Of a stretch of DNA of 64,000 bases, positions 32,251-40,314 are shown piece after piece. Origin of the DNA: Nocardia testacea NBRC 100365. GTDB lineage: Bacteria; Actinomycetota; Actinomycetes; Mycobacteriales; Mycobacteriaceae. The stretch is taken from positions 88,980-152,979 of the forward strand of contig NZ_BAGJ01000272.1 in assembly GCF_000308775.1 (NCBI RefSeq), in the 5' to 3' direction. Under the pieces are notes generated by a model. It worked only from the letters and a program-made list of their open reading frames with translations, made no database searches and was not told the DNA's origin. The translations under genes were made by a program, and so were the position numbers. How positions within the stretch are numbered: the stretch's first letter is position 1; each line of letters starts with the position of its first letter.

Positions 32251-32973
32251 GTGCTCGTCGCAGTGGTCACCGGAGGTTCCCGGGGTATCGGCCGGGCAAT
32301 AGCCCAGCGGCTCGGTGGTACCGGCACCGCGGTCGTGGTCAACTATCGAACCGACGATGCGGCCGCCGCGGAGGTGGTCACCGCGATCGAAACCGGCGGG
32401 GGCCGTGCGTTGTCCGTCCGGTCGGATGTCGCCGATTCCGGACAGGTCCGCACCCTGTTCGACACCGCCGAGCAGACATTCGGCGGAATCGATATCGTGG
32501 TGAGCAACGCCGGCATCGCCCGCTTCGCCCCCCTCGCCGAGGCCACCGACGAGGATTTCGATCAGCAGTTCGCGATCAATACGAAAGCCACCTTCTACGT
32601 CTTGCGCGAGGCCGCGAACCGGTTGCGCGACGGCGGACGGGTTGTACTGGTGTCCTCCGGCGCGACCCTCACCCACCGGCCCGGCTCCGGGCTCTACGCG
32701 GCCGGCAAAGCCGCCTCCGAACAGTTGGTGCGGGTACTCGCCCGGGAACTCGCCCCCCGCGCGATCACGGTCAACAGCGTGCTCCCCGGCGCCGTTCGCA
32801 CCGACGCGCTGGCCGCCGCGGGGGTCGGGCAGCTCGACCGGATCGCCGCGTCCATCCCGCTGGGCAGGGTCGGCGAACCCACCGATATCGCCGATATCGT
32901 GGCCTTCCTCGTCTCCCAGGAGGCCCGGTGGATCACCGGCGCGTCGATACCCGCCTCGGGCGGCGCGTTCTGA
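32251..32973 (+). CDS. Short-chain dehydrogenase/reductase
   Basis: A 240-residue classical SDR. TGGSRGIGRAIA (about 7-18) is the cofactor loop, VVSNAG the NNAG-type strand, SSGAT and YAAGK the catalytic Ser and Tyr/Lys, and WITGASIPASGG the usual ending. NADP(H) preference is suggested by NYRTDD after the second strand. The GTG start at 32251 follows GGAGG. It is divergent from a MarR gene and its promoter overlaps the predicted operator, so expression is probably induced by a small molecule. The convergent neighbour is the last gene of the monooxygenase operon. Confidence 0.92.
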   Translation: MLVAVVTGGSRGIGRAIAQRLGGTGTAVVVNYRTDDAAAAEVVTAIETGGGRALSVRSDVADSGQVRTLFDTAEQTFGGIDIVVSNAGIARFAPLAEATDEDFDQQFAINTKATFYVLREAANRLRDGGRVVLVSSGATLTHRPGSGLYAAGKAASEQLVRVLARELAPRAITVNSVLPGAVRTDALAAAGVGQLDRIAASIPLGRVGEPTDIADIVAFLVSQEARWITGASIPASGGAF

Positions 32974-33077
32974 CCGGTGCTTCTTGCCGTTCAGAGACTC
33001 CCGGATCTCCTACCGGGCCGGTCCGTTGTCTTTCCGCCGACGGCCGGGTGAGTTCTCCGGCTCGCTCGCCGGCACTG

Positions 33078-34211
33078 CTACGCGGCGCGAGCGCGGCTCA
33101 GGCCCCACTCCTCGGCCAGGAGGCGGTGGGAGGTCAGACGATCCTCGTGCCGGTGGGTGACGCTGGTGACGACCAGTTCGTCGGCGTCGGTGAGATCGCG
33201 TAGCGCGGACAGGCGGGCGGCGACCGAGGCGGGGGCTCCGACGAATTGGGTCTTCACCCGATCGTCGACCAGCCGCCGCTGGTCGTCGCTCAGCGGCGGC
33301 GCGGAGGCGGGGTCGAGGTATTCCGCGGCGCCCGCGCCACTGCGGATACTGGCCACCCAATGCCCGTAGGTGGAGGCCAGGTGCCGGGCGGTGGACTCCT
33401 GCGCGGCCACGACGACATCGGCCGAAACCACAAGGTACGGTTCGGGATAGCGCGGCGAGGGACGGAACGCCTTCCGGTAGGCCTCGACGGTTTCCAGCAC
33501 GGTTCCCGGGGAGACGTGGTAGTTCGCCACGAACGGCAGTCCCAGCGCACCGGCCAGCTGCGCGCTCTCGCCGCCGCTGCTGCCGAACAACCAGAGTTCG
33601 ACCCCGGCGCCCTCGCCGGGTACGGCGTGCAGGTCGACGCCGTCCGCGGTCGAATAGGTGCCGGCGAGCAAGGCGCGGATCTCCTCGACCTGCCGGGTGT
33701 AGTCGAGCGGTTCGGCGCCCGGTAGCCGCAGCGCGTCCAGCGAGGCCACCAGCCGGGTGGTGTCGCGTATCTGGTCGGGCGCGAACGGTGGTGGGAGCAC
33801 CACTCCGTCGCGGACCTCGGTCGGGCGGTGCGGGCCGGGCGCGGCCGGGGCGGACGGGGACCGGAGCTGTCCGATCCGATGCGCCGACCGACCCAGCCCC
33901 AGATCGAGCCGGCCGGGGTGCAGGGCATCGATGGTGCCGAACGCTTCGACGATGGACGCCGAGGTCCGGTATCCGGCCTGGACCGCGGCCGAACCGACCC
34001 GGATGGTCTCGGTGGCACCGGCGATGAGGGCGATCAGTTCGATCGGCGCCGAGGAGGCGACCGCGACGAAGTGGTGTTCGGCCACCCAGAATCGCCGGTA
34101 ACCCCATGCCTCGGCGTGCCGGGCGAGGTCGATGGTGTTGCGGATCGCCTGCCGGGCGGTGGATCCGGTGCTGATCGGCGACAGGTCCAGAACGGACAGG
34201 GGTACCGTCAT
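33078..34211 (-). CDS. LLM-class flavin-dependent oxidoreductase
   Basis: A 377-residue luciferase-like protein beginning MTVPLSVLDLSPISTGSTARQAIRNTIDLARHAEAWGYRRFWVAEHH, the hallmark of the YhbW/MsnO8-type group. HPGRLDLGLGRSAH and LWLFGSSGGESAQLAGALGLPFVANYH follow. It is the last of eight genes transcribed from 41918. The ATG at 34211 overlaps the preceding stop (ATGA), and the frame's extension to 34523 is shadow. It is a different LLM branch from the two enzymes before it, so the operon carries three distinct flavin oxygenases or reductases. The substrate is unknown. Confidence 0.9.
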   Translation of the reverse strand: MTVPLSVLDLSPISTGSTARQAIRNTIDLARHAEAWGYRRFWVAEHHFVAVASSAPIELIALIAGATETIRVGSAAVQAGYRTSASIVEAFGTIDALHPGRLDLGLGRSAHRIGQLRSPSAPAAPGPHRPTEVRDGVVLPPPFAPDQIRDTTRLVASLDALRLPGAEPLDYTRQVEEIRALLAGTYSTADGVDLHAVPGEGAGVELWLFGSSGGESAQLAGALGLPFVANYHVSPGTVLETVEAYRKAFRPSPRYPEPYLVVSADVVVAAQESTARHLASTYGHWVASIRSGAGAAEYLDPASAPPLSDDQRRLVDDRVKTQFVGAPASVAARLSALRDLTDADELVVTSVTHRHEDRLTSHRLLAEEWGLSRARAA

Positions 34212-35572
34212 GATGCGCGTACTTTCTCGTCGGCTCGATGGGGATGACGCAGGCCCAGATGATCGCGCAGGGTCGTCCCGGTGTACTCGGTGCGATAGGT
34301 GCCGCGGTCCTGCAGTTCCGGGATCACCGTGTCGACGAATTCGTCCAGCCCGGCGGGGGTGAGGTGAGGAACCAGGATGAATCCGTCGGCAGCGTCCTCT
34401 TGGACGTAGCGGTCGATTTCGGCGGCGACCTCCGCCGGTGATCCGACGAACTGCTGACGCGCGGTGACCTCGATGATCAGTTCGCGGATCGTCAGGTTCT
34501 CCGCCTCGGCCCGGGCCCGCCACTGCTCGGCGACGTCGCGCGGATCCCGGGCGTGACGCACCCGGCCCCGCGTGATGGTCACATCGTCGAGCGGTTCGAT
34601 CTCGGGCAGGGGGCCGTCGGGATCATAGGCGGACAGGTCACGGCCCCAGACCTGTTCCAGGAAGGCGATGGCGGTCTGCGGGCCGACCTGCCGACTCCGG
34701 ATGTGCCTCGCGCGTTCCTCGGCATCGGCCCGGTTGTCGCCGAGCACGAAGGTGGCCGCCGGCAGGATCAGCAGGTCGTCACGGTGGCGGCCGTACTTGG
34801 CGAGCCGGCCTTTCATATCGGTGTAGAACTGCTGTCCCGCTTCGAGTTCGCCGTGCCGGCTGAAGATCGCGTCCGCGGTGGCGGCGCCGAATTCCCGGCC
34901 CTCCTCGGAATCCCCGGCCTGCAACTGCACCGGATATCCCTGCGGGCTGCGCGGGAGTACGAATGTGCCTTCGATATCGAACTGACTGCTGCGGTAACGA
35001 AACTCGGGTATCGGTGTGGTGAATACGCCCTGTTCCCGGTCGACGACGAGCGCGTCGGTCGGCCAGCTGTCCCACAGCGTTCGGGTGGCAGCGACCACTT
35101 CCGCCGCCCGTGTGTACCGCTGGGAGTGTTCGAGGTATCCGCCGCGGCGGAAGTTCTCGCCGGTGAACGCGTCGGAGGAGGTGACCGCGTTCCAGGCGGC
35201 CCGCCCACCGGACAGGTGATCGAGGGTGGCGAACTGTTTCGCCAGCTCGAACGGTTCGTTGAAGGTGGTGTTGATGGTGCCCGCGAGGCCCAGCCGGTCG
35301 GTGACCCCGGCGAGGGCGTTGAGCACCGTGAAGGTATCGGGACGGCCGACCACATCCAGGTCGTGGATCCGGCCGCGGTGTTCGCGTAGCCGCAGCCCTT
35401 CGGCGAGGAAGAAGAAATCGAACAGTCCACGTTCGGCCGTCCGGGCCAGGTGGGCGAAGGATCCGAAGTCGATCTGGCTGCCGGATTCGGGATCGGTCCA
35501 GACGGTGGTGTTGTTGACGCCCGGGAAGTGGGCGGCGAGATGGATCTGCTTACCCGACGGCGTCTTCGGCAT
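34208..35572 (-). CDS. NtaA/SnaA/DszA-family FMN-dependent monooxygenase
   Basis: A 454-residue NtaA/DszA-type monooxygenase. The N-terminus reads KQIHLAAHFPGVNNTTVW, followed by FDFFFLAEGLRL, AGTINTTFNEPFELAKQFATLDHLSGGRAAWNAVTS, ENFRRGGYLEHSQRYTRAAEVV, and the ending GTYRTEYTGTTLRDHLGL. It expects FMNH2 plus O2 and would oxidise an organosulfur or amine substrate brought in by the operon's transporter. ATG 35572 follows GGGGG, and 23 bp overlap the preceding LLM gene. Its sister at 28318 belongs to the ssu-like operon, and the two differ enough to suggest different substrates. Confidence 0.92.
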   Translation of the reverse strand: MPKTPSGKQIHLAAHFPGVNNTTVWTDPESGSQIDFGSFAHLARTAERGLFDFFFLAEGLRLREHRGRIHDLDVVGRPDTFTVLNALAGVTDRLGLAGTINTTFNEPFELAKQFATLDHLSGGRAAWNAVTSSDAFTGENFRRGGYLEHSQRYTRAAEVVAATRTLWDSWPTDALVVDREQGVFTTPIPEFRYRSSQFDIEGTFVLPRSPQGYPVQLQAGDSEEGREFGAATADAIFSRHGELEAGQQFYTDMKGRLAKYGRHRDDLLILPAATFVLGDNRADAEERARHIRSRQVGPQTAIAFLEQVWGRDLSAYDPDGPLPEIEPLDDVTITRGRVRHARDPRDVAEQWRARAEAENLTIRELIIEVTARQQFVGSPAEVAAEIDRYVQEDAADGFILVPHLTPAGLDEFVDTVIPELQDRGTYRTEYTGTTLRDHLGLRHPHRADEKVRAS

Positions 35573-36662
35573 ATCGGCCCCCTTCGGTCGCGTAGCGGTT
35601 GCGCGGACGCGGCAGGCCGAGCCTGCCGCGCAGGGTGGTGAGCGGAGCCGGGATCCGGCCCAGGAAGGCCGCCAGCGCCAGCGGCCGCAGCACGATCCCG
35701 TCCGCGGCGCATTCCCGGTGTATTTCCTCGGCCAGCTCCCGCAGCGTGTCCGTGGTCCCCACATGGCGAAGACCGTCCGGACCGGCGGTAGCGGTCCAGC
35801 TCTCCAGTTCGTCCACCTCCCGCGCGGCCTGCGCCGCGGTCGGCGCGAGATGGACCTCGAGATCGAGCAGTACCCGAACCTGCCGGGGATCGCGGCCGGC
35901 CGCGGCCACCGCGGACCGCAGGACCGACCTGCTCTCCGCGGCGGTGGCGGTATCCGGCGCGGTGATCCGGATGAGATCGGCGTACCGCACCGCCGTCCGG
36001 GTCGCGTGCGGACCGGAGGCCCGCACCGCGATCAGCGGCTGCCCCTGCGGTGGGCGCGGTGTGATCGACGGACCCTTCACCGAGAAGTTGTCCCCGGCGA
36101 AATCGATGTAGTGCAGTTTGTCGCGATCGATGAACCGGCCCGAGGAGCTGTCCCGGATCTCCGCGTCGTCCTCCCAGCTGTCCCACAGCCGGGTGACCAC
36201 CTCGATCGCCTCACCGGCCTCGTGCCACAGCGAGTCCTCGGATTGCTCGGCTTTGCGGCCGAACAACCGGGCCTGCGCGGCGCCCGGCGAGACCGTCACC
36301 TCCCAGCCCGCACGGCCGAAGGTCGCGTAGTCGAGGCTCGCGATCGCCTTGGACAGATGGAAGGGTTCGGTATGGGTGACCGGGGCCTGCGGGATCACGC
36401 CGAGCCGCGTGGTCGTCGTCGCGATCCGGGCGGCGATACCGACCGCTTCGAGGCGGCCGCGCGCGCCGGCGGATTGCAGGGCGAAGGAATCCGGCAGGAA
36501 GACCAGATCCAGGCCCGCCCGATCCAGGGCGGCCGCCGCGTCGACCCAGTACCCGGCGGTGAAGAGGTCTTCGGCCCGCGAGTCCGCGCGCCGCCAGGAG
36601 GCGGGATGCACTCCGGTACCGGCCACTTCGACGGCGAACAGCAGGGGTGGCACCTGTGTCAT
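35550..36662 (-). CDS. LLM-class monooxygenase (NtaA/DszA-like)
   Basis: A 370-residue LLM protein. FAVEVAGTGVHPASWR, DLVFLPDSFAL, SKAIASLDYATFGRAGWEVTVSPG, EAIEVVTRLWDSWEDDAE, KLHYIDFAGDNFSVKGPSITPRPPQGQPLIAVRA identify it as an NtaA-like monooxygenase, somewhat shorter than typical (about 440). The ATG at 36662 shares one base with the ATPase stop (TGATG), so it is translationally coupled. It is the first of three successive LLM enzymes after the transporter genes. Confidence 0.9.
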   Translation of the reverse strand: MTQVPPLLFAVEVAGTGVHPASWRRADSRAEDLFTAGYWVDAAAALDRAGLDLVFLPDSFALQSAGARGRLEAVGIAARIATTTTRLGVIPQAPVTHTEPFHLSKAIASLDYATFGRAGWEVTVSPGAAQARLFGRKAEQSEDSLWHEAGEAIEVVTRLWDSWEDDAEIRDSSSGRFIDRDKLHYIDFAGDNFSVKGPSITPRPPQGQPLIAVRASGPHATRTAVRYADLIRITAPDTATAAESRSVLRSAVAAAGRDPRQVRVLLDLEVHLAPTAAQAAREVDELESWTATAGPDGLRHVGTTDTLRELAEEIHRECAADGIVLRPLALAAFLGRIPAPLTTLRGRLGLPRPRNRYATEGGRYAEDAVG

Positions 36663-38290
36663 CAGGCGGTCCTTTCTCTCGGCCGGTAGCGGCGCGCGGC
36701 CCCCGGCACCGCCAGCAACAGTTCCCGGGTGAACTCGTGCCGCGGCGCTTCGAAGATCTCCGCGGTCCGGCCCGTCTCCACGATGCGCCCCGCCCGCATG
36801 ACCGCGACCCGGTCGCTCATCCCGCGGACCACCGCGAGATCGTGGGAGACGAACAGATAGCTCAGCGACAGTTCGGCCTGCAGAGCGTCGAGCAGCGTCA
36901 GGATCTGCTCCTGCACCGAGACATCCAGCGCGGACACCGGTTCGTCGAGGATCACCAGGTCCGGGCGCAGGGCCAGCGCGCGGGCGATGGCCACCCGCTG
37001 GCGCTGGCCGCCCGACAGTTCGCCCGGGCGCCGGCCGGCGGCCGAGTCCGGGAGCGCGACCTGGTCGAGGAGTTCGGCGACCCGGGCGGCGCGGGCCGCC
37101 CGATCGCCGATCCCGAAGGCCCGCAGCGGTTCGGCGACGATGGCGCCGACGGTCAGTTTCGGGTTCAGCGAGGCGTACGGGTTCTGGTAGACGATCTGGA
37201 CGCGCCGCCGCCATTCCCGCAGCCGGGCCCCGCGTAGCCCGCTGATATCGGTGCCGTCGAATTCCACGGTGCCGCGGTCGGGCTTCTCCAGCCGGGCGAT
37301 GATCCGCGCGGTCGTCGACTTCCCGGAGCCGGATTCCCCCACGATCGCCAGGGTTTCGCCGCGGTCGACGGTCAGCGACACATCGGCGACGGCCGGGAGT
37401 GTGGCGCCCCGGCCCACTCGGAAGGTCTTGTGCAGGCCGCGGGCCGACAACAGCGGGGCGGCGGCGGGGGTACGGTCGGGTCGGCGCGGCCGGCCCGTTC
37501 CCGAGGCGGCGGCCAGCAGCCGTCGGGTGTACTCGTGCCGCGGCTCGGTGAACACTTCGGCGGCGGTACCGGATTCCACGATCCGGCCGTGCCGCATCAC
37601 CACGATCCGGTCGGCGCGGTCGGCGGCGACCCCGAGGTCGTGGGTGATCAGCAGGACCGCGGTACCCGATTCGGCGGTGCGCCCGGCCAGATGGTCGAGG
37701 ATCCGCCGCTGCACGGTGACATCGAGCGCGCTGGTCGGTTCGTCGGCGACGACCAGGCCCGGGCCACAGGCCAGGGCGATCCCGATCAGGACCCGCTGGC
37801 GCTGCCCGCCCGACAGATCCCGCGGGAACTGGCGGGCCCGCAGCGCGGGACGGTCGATCCCGGCCTCGGCCAGAATCCGGACGGCCTCGGTGTGCGCGGT
37901 GCGCCGGTCCGCGCGGCCGTGGATCCGCAGTGTTTCGGCAACCTGGTCGCCGATGCGCAGGACCGGATTCAGCGATACCGCGGGATCCTGCGGGACGAAC
38001 CCGATCCGGGCGCCGCGGATCCGCCGCCATCCGCGGGCCGGTAGCCGGTCGAGCCGTTCTCCGGCGAAGGTCACGCTGCCCGCGGTGATCGCGCCCGCAC
38101 CGCTCAACAGCCCGATCACCGCATGGGCCAGGCTGGACTTGCCCGAACCGGACTCGCCGACCACGGCGACCGTCTCCCCGGTGCCGATCGTGAGGGATAT
38201 TCCGTCGACCGCGGTGGTCGACGCCGCGGCGGTGCGGTACTCGACCACCAGATCCTCGACCTGTAGCAGCGGGTCCCCGGTCACGCTCAC
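36662..38290 (-). CDS. Fused double ABC ATPase, oligopeptide/nickel (DppD-DppF) type
   Basis: A 542-residue protein with two complete ABC ATPase domains. The first has GESGSGKSS, LSGGQRQRVLIGIAL and LVVADEPTSALD. The second, after about residue 290, has GESGSGKSTTA, LSGGQRQRVAIARAL and LVILDEPVSALD. The C-terminal HEYTRRLL / HEFTRELL ends are typical of oligopeptide transporters. It energises the SBP5/permease complex encoded just upstream. GTG 38290 overlaps the microprotein stop as GTGA, following the pattern of the operon, although the frame is open to another GTG at 38299. Confidence 0.93.
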   Translation of the reverse strand: MSVTGDPLLQVEDLVVEYRTAAASTTAVDGISLTIGTGETVAVVGESGSGKSSLAHAVIGLLSGAGAITAGSVTFAGERLDRLPARGWRRIRGARIGFVPQDPAVSLNPVLRIGDQVAETLRIHGRADRRTAHTEAVRILAEAGIDRPALRARQFPRDLSGGQRQRVLIGIALACGPGLVVADEPTSALDVTVQRRILDHLAGRTAESGTAVLLITHDLGVAADRADRIVVMRHGRIVESGTAAEVFTEPRHEYTRRLLAAASGTGRPRRPDRTPAAAPLLSARGLHKTFRVGRGATLPAVADVSLTVDRGETLAIVGESGSGKSTTARIIARLEKPDRGTVEFDGTDISGLRGARLREWRRRVQIVYQNPYASLNPKLTVGAIVAEPLRAFGIGDRAARAARVAELLDQVALPDSAAGRRPGELSGGQRQRVAIARALALRPDLVILDEPVSALDVSVQEQILTLLDALQAELSLSYLFVSHDLAVVRGMSDRVAVMRAGRIVETGRTAEIFEAPRHEFTRELLLAVPGAARRYRPRERTA

Positions 38291-38499
38291 AGCGACCACC
38301 CGGTCAGGAACAGTCGCGGCTGCTGTTCGGCCAGCCCGGCCTGGAAGCGCCAGCCGGCGCGCAGGAATCCGCGGATCCGGCGCGCCGCGGCCACCAGCGG
38401 ATCACCGGCTTCCGGTCCGACGGGTGCCGCTGCGCGGCCGGCCCATACCCGGGCGGGGTGGTGTCCGGCCCGTACACGGGCGACTTCCTGAGGCGTCAC
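38287..38499 (-). CDS. 70-residue microprotein inside the ABC-monooxygenase operon
   Basis: A short gene between permease C and the fused ATPase. Its GTG (38499) overlaps the permease stop and its TGA overlaps the ATPase GTG, both as four-base GTGA overlaps, exactly like the other joints in the operon. The product (VTPQEVARVRAGHHPARVWAG...) is basic and alanine/arginine-rich, with an amphipathic C-terminal half (AARRIRGFLRAGWRFQAGLAEQQPRLFLTGW). There is no membrane helix or signal. I do not recognise a family. It could be an assembly factor for the transporter, or a spacer that keeps translation coupled. Confidence 0.6.
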   Translation of the reverse strand: MTPQEVARVRAGHHPARVWAGRAAAPVGPEAGDPLVAAARRIRGFLRAGWRFQAGLAEQQPRLFLTGWSL

Positions 38500-39353
38500 C
38501 GTAGTCCCTCCTGGGCGAAGGCCCGGCCCAGGCGCTGCGTGGCGAGTACCACCGCGACGATGACCAGACCGGGTAGCGTGGTCAGCCACCAGGCGGTGGC
38601 GAGATAGTTGCGTCCCTCCGAGATCAGCGATCCCCATTCCGGAGTCGGCGGCGCGGCACCGTAGCCGAGGAAACTCAGCGACGAGACCGCCAGCACCGCG
38701 AGACCGAACTCGACGGCGGCCAGCGCGGCGACCGGCGCGTAGGAGTTGCGCAGGACGTGCCGGAAGAGCACCCCGTACCAGCGCACCCCGCAGGCGCGGG
38801 CGGCCTCCACGTACGGCGCCTGCCGCACGCGCAGCACCTCGGCGCGCATCACCCGGGCGAACCGCGCGATGAGCGCGACGCCGACGGCGAGCGCGACATT
38901 GCCGGTGCCGAAACCGAGCACCGTCACCAGGGCCAGTGAGACCAGCAACTCCGGAATCGACAGCAGCACATCCACACAGCGCATGACGACGCTGTCCAGC
39001 GTTCCGCCCACCACGCCCGATACCACTCCGAGCAGCGACCCGGCCACCAGCCCGATCGCCACGGCGAGTACGGTCGCGGTCAGCGACAGCGCGGCCGCGT
39101 GCACGACCCGGGTGTAGAGGTCGCGGCCCAGGTTGTCGGTGCCGAACCAGTGCTGCGGGCTCGGCGCCCGGAACTTCTCGCTCGGTACCCCGGTCAGTGG
39201 GTCGCCCCGGGTGAACAACGCGGGTAACGTCGCCCAACCGAGTACCAGGATCAGCACCGCGCCGGCGATCACCACACCGGCCGCGGTGGGCCCGCGGCGC
39301 GTCGACCGTACGTTCTCGCGTCGCGGTGCGACGAGTTCGCGAACCTCAGGCAC
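38496..39353 (-). CDS. ABC transporter permease, oligopeptide DppC type
   Basis: A 285-residue permease. SPQHWFGTDNLGRDLYTRVVHAAALSL is the DppC/OppC N-terminal signature, RVRQAPYVEAARACGVRWYGVLFRHVLRNSYAPV the EAA loop, and LSFLGYGAAPPTPEWGSLISEGRNYL the conserved C-terminal block. About six membrane helices. It pairs with the DppB-type permease (8-bp overlap). The transporter would import peptides, opines, nickel complexes or, as the oxygenases suggest, an organosulfur or amine compound. Confidence 0.93.
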   Translation of the reverse strand: MPEVRELVAPRRENVRSTRRGPTAAGVVIAGAVLILVLGWATLPALFTRGDPLTGVPSEKFRAPSPQHWFGTDNLGRDLYTRVVHAAALSLTATVLAVAIGLVAGSLLGVVSGVVGGTLDSVVMRCVDVLLSIPELLVSLALVTVLGFGTGNVALAVGVALIARFARVMRAEVLRVRQAPYVEAARACGVRWYGVLFRHVLRNSYAPVAALAAVEFGLAVLAVSSLSFLGYGAAPPTPEWGSLISEGRNYLATAWWLTTLPGLVIVAVVLATQRLGRAFAQEGLR

Positions 39354-40314
39354 GGACCGTCTCCTTCCCGCGGGACCCGTCCACCACCCGCGCGTCCAGC
39401 AGCGGGTACACCAGATCCACCAGCAGGTTCACCAGCACGTACACTGCCGCGCTGAACACCACGATGCCCTGCACCACCGGAATGTCCTGGTTGAGCACCG
39501 CGGTCTGGGTCAACCGGCCGACTCCGGCGCGCGCGAAGACGGTCTCCACGATCACCGATCCGGCGAGCACCGTGCCGACCCAGACTCCCGCGATGGTGAG
39601 CGCCGGCCCGACCGCCGCGCGCAGCACGTGCCGCCGCTGCACCCAGGCGCGGGACGCGCCCTTCGCGAAGGCGACCGCCACGAACGACTGGTTCCAGGTG
39701 GCGATCAGGTTGCTGTAGAGCACCTGCGCGATCACCGCACCCACCGGCACGGCCAGGGTGACGGCCGGCAGGATCGTCCCGCTGAACCCGGTGCCCCCGA
39801 ACGCGGGTACCAGACGCAACTGGAACGAGAAGAGGTGCAGCAGGATCAGGCCGATCCAGAAGGTGGGCATGGCCGCGCCGACCGGCGGCAGCGCGGTCAA
39901 CAGGCCGCGCAACCAGGTGCGTTCGGTGTAGGCCGCGGCCAGCGCCAGGGCGGCGCCGAACACCACGGCGAGCATCAGTGTCGTACCGGCCAGCGCCAGC
40001 GTGGAGGGCAGCGCCTCCCCGATGGCCGCGACGACGGTCTGGCCGGTGCTCAGCGAATGTCCGAGGTCACCGCGCACCGCGTGGACCACCGCCGTCCCGT
40101 ACTGCTCCCACGCCGGCTTGTCCAGTCCGTAGCGCGCCTGCAGTTCGGCGACCGCGGCGGCGTCGACCGGGGTCCCGGGACTGGCGTCCACGGCGAGCTG
40201 TACCGGATCGGCGGGCAGTAGGTACAGCACCGCGAAGGAGACGGTGAACGCCGCCCACAGTACGCCGGCCGCCTGGAGCACACGCAGCAGCACATACCGG
40301 GCCGGCGTGGTCAT
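39346..40314 (-). CDS. ABC transporter permease, oligopeptide DppB type
   Basis: A 322-residue permease beginning RYVLLRVLQAAGVLWAAFTVSFAVLYLLPADPV, with ARYGLDKPAWEQYGTAVVHAVRGDLGHSLSTGQTV, the OppB/DppB extracellular domain, and FVAVAFAKGASRAWVQRRHVLRAAVGPALT as the EAA loop. ATG 40314 overlaps the stop of the binding-protein gene (ATGA). The frame's 38-residue extension is a shadow of that gene. Confidence 0.93.
   Translation of the reverse strand: MTTPARYVLLRVLQAAGVLWAAFTVSFAVLYLLPADPVQLAVDASPGTPVDAAAVAELQARYGLDKPAWEQYGTAVVHAVRGDLGHSLSTGQTVVAAIGEALPSTLALAGTTLMLAVVFGAALALAAAYTERTWLRGLLTALPPVGAAMPTFWIGLILLHLFSFQLRLVPAFGGTGFSGTILPAVTLAVPVGAVIAQVLYSNLIATWNQSFVAVAFAKGASRAWVQRRHVLRAAVGPALTIAGVWVGTVLAGSVIVETVFARAGVGRLTQTAVLNQDIPVVQGIVVFSAAVYVLVNLLVDLVYPLLDARVVDGSRGKETVRA

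Noticed and set aside
35550..38030. An 826-codon open frame that could be read as one large protein
   Set aside because: Only the last 370 codons (from ATG 36662) encode a recognisable LLM enzyme. The rest is the out-of-frame shadow of the double ABC ATPase gene.
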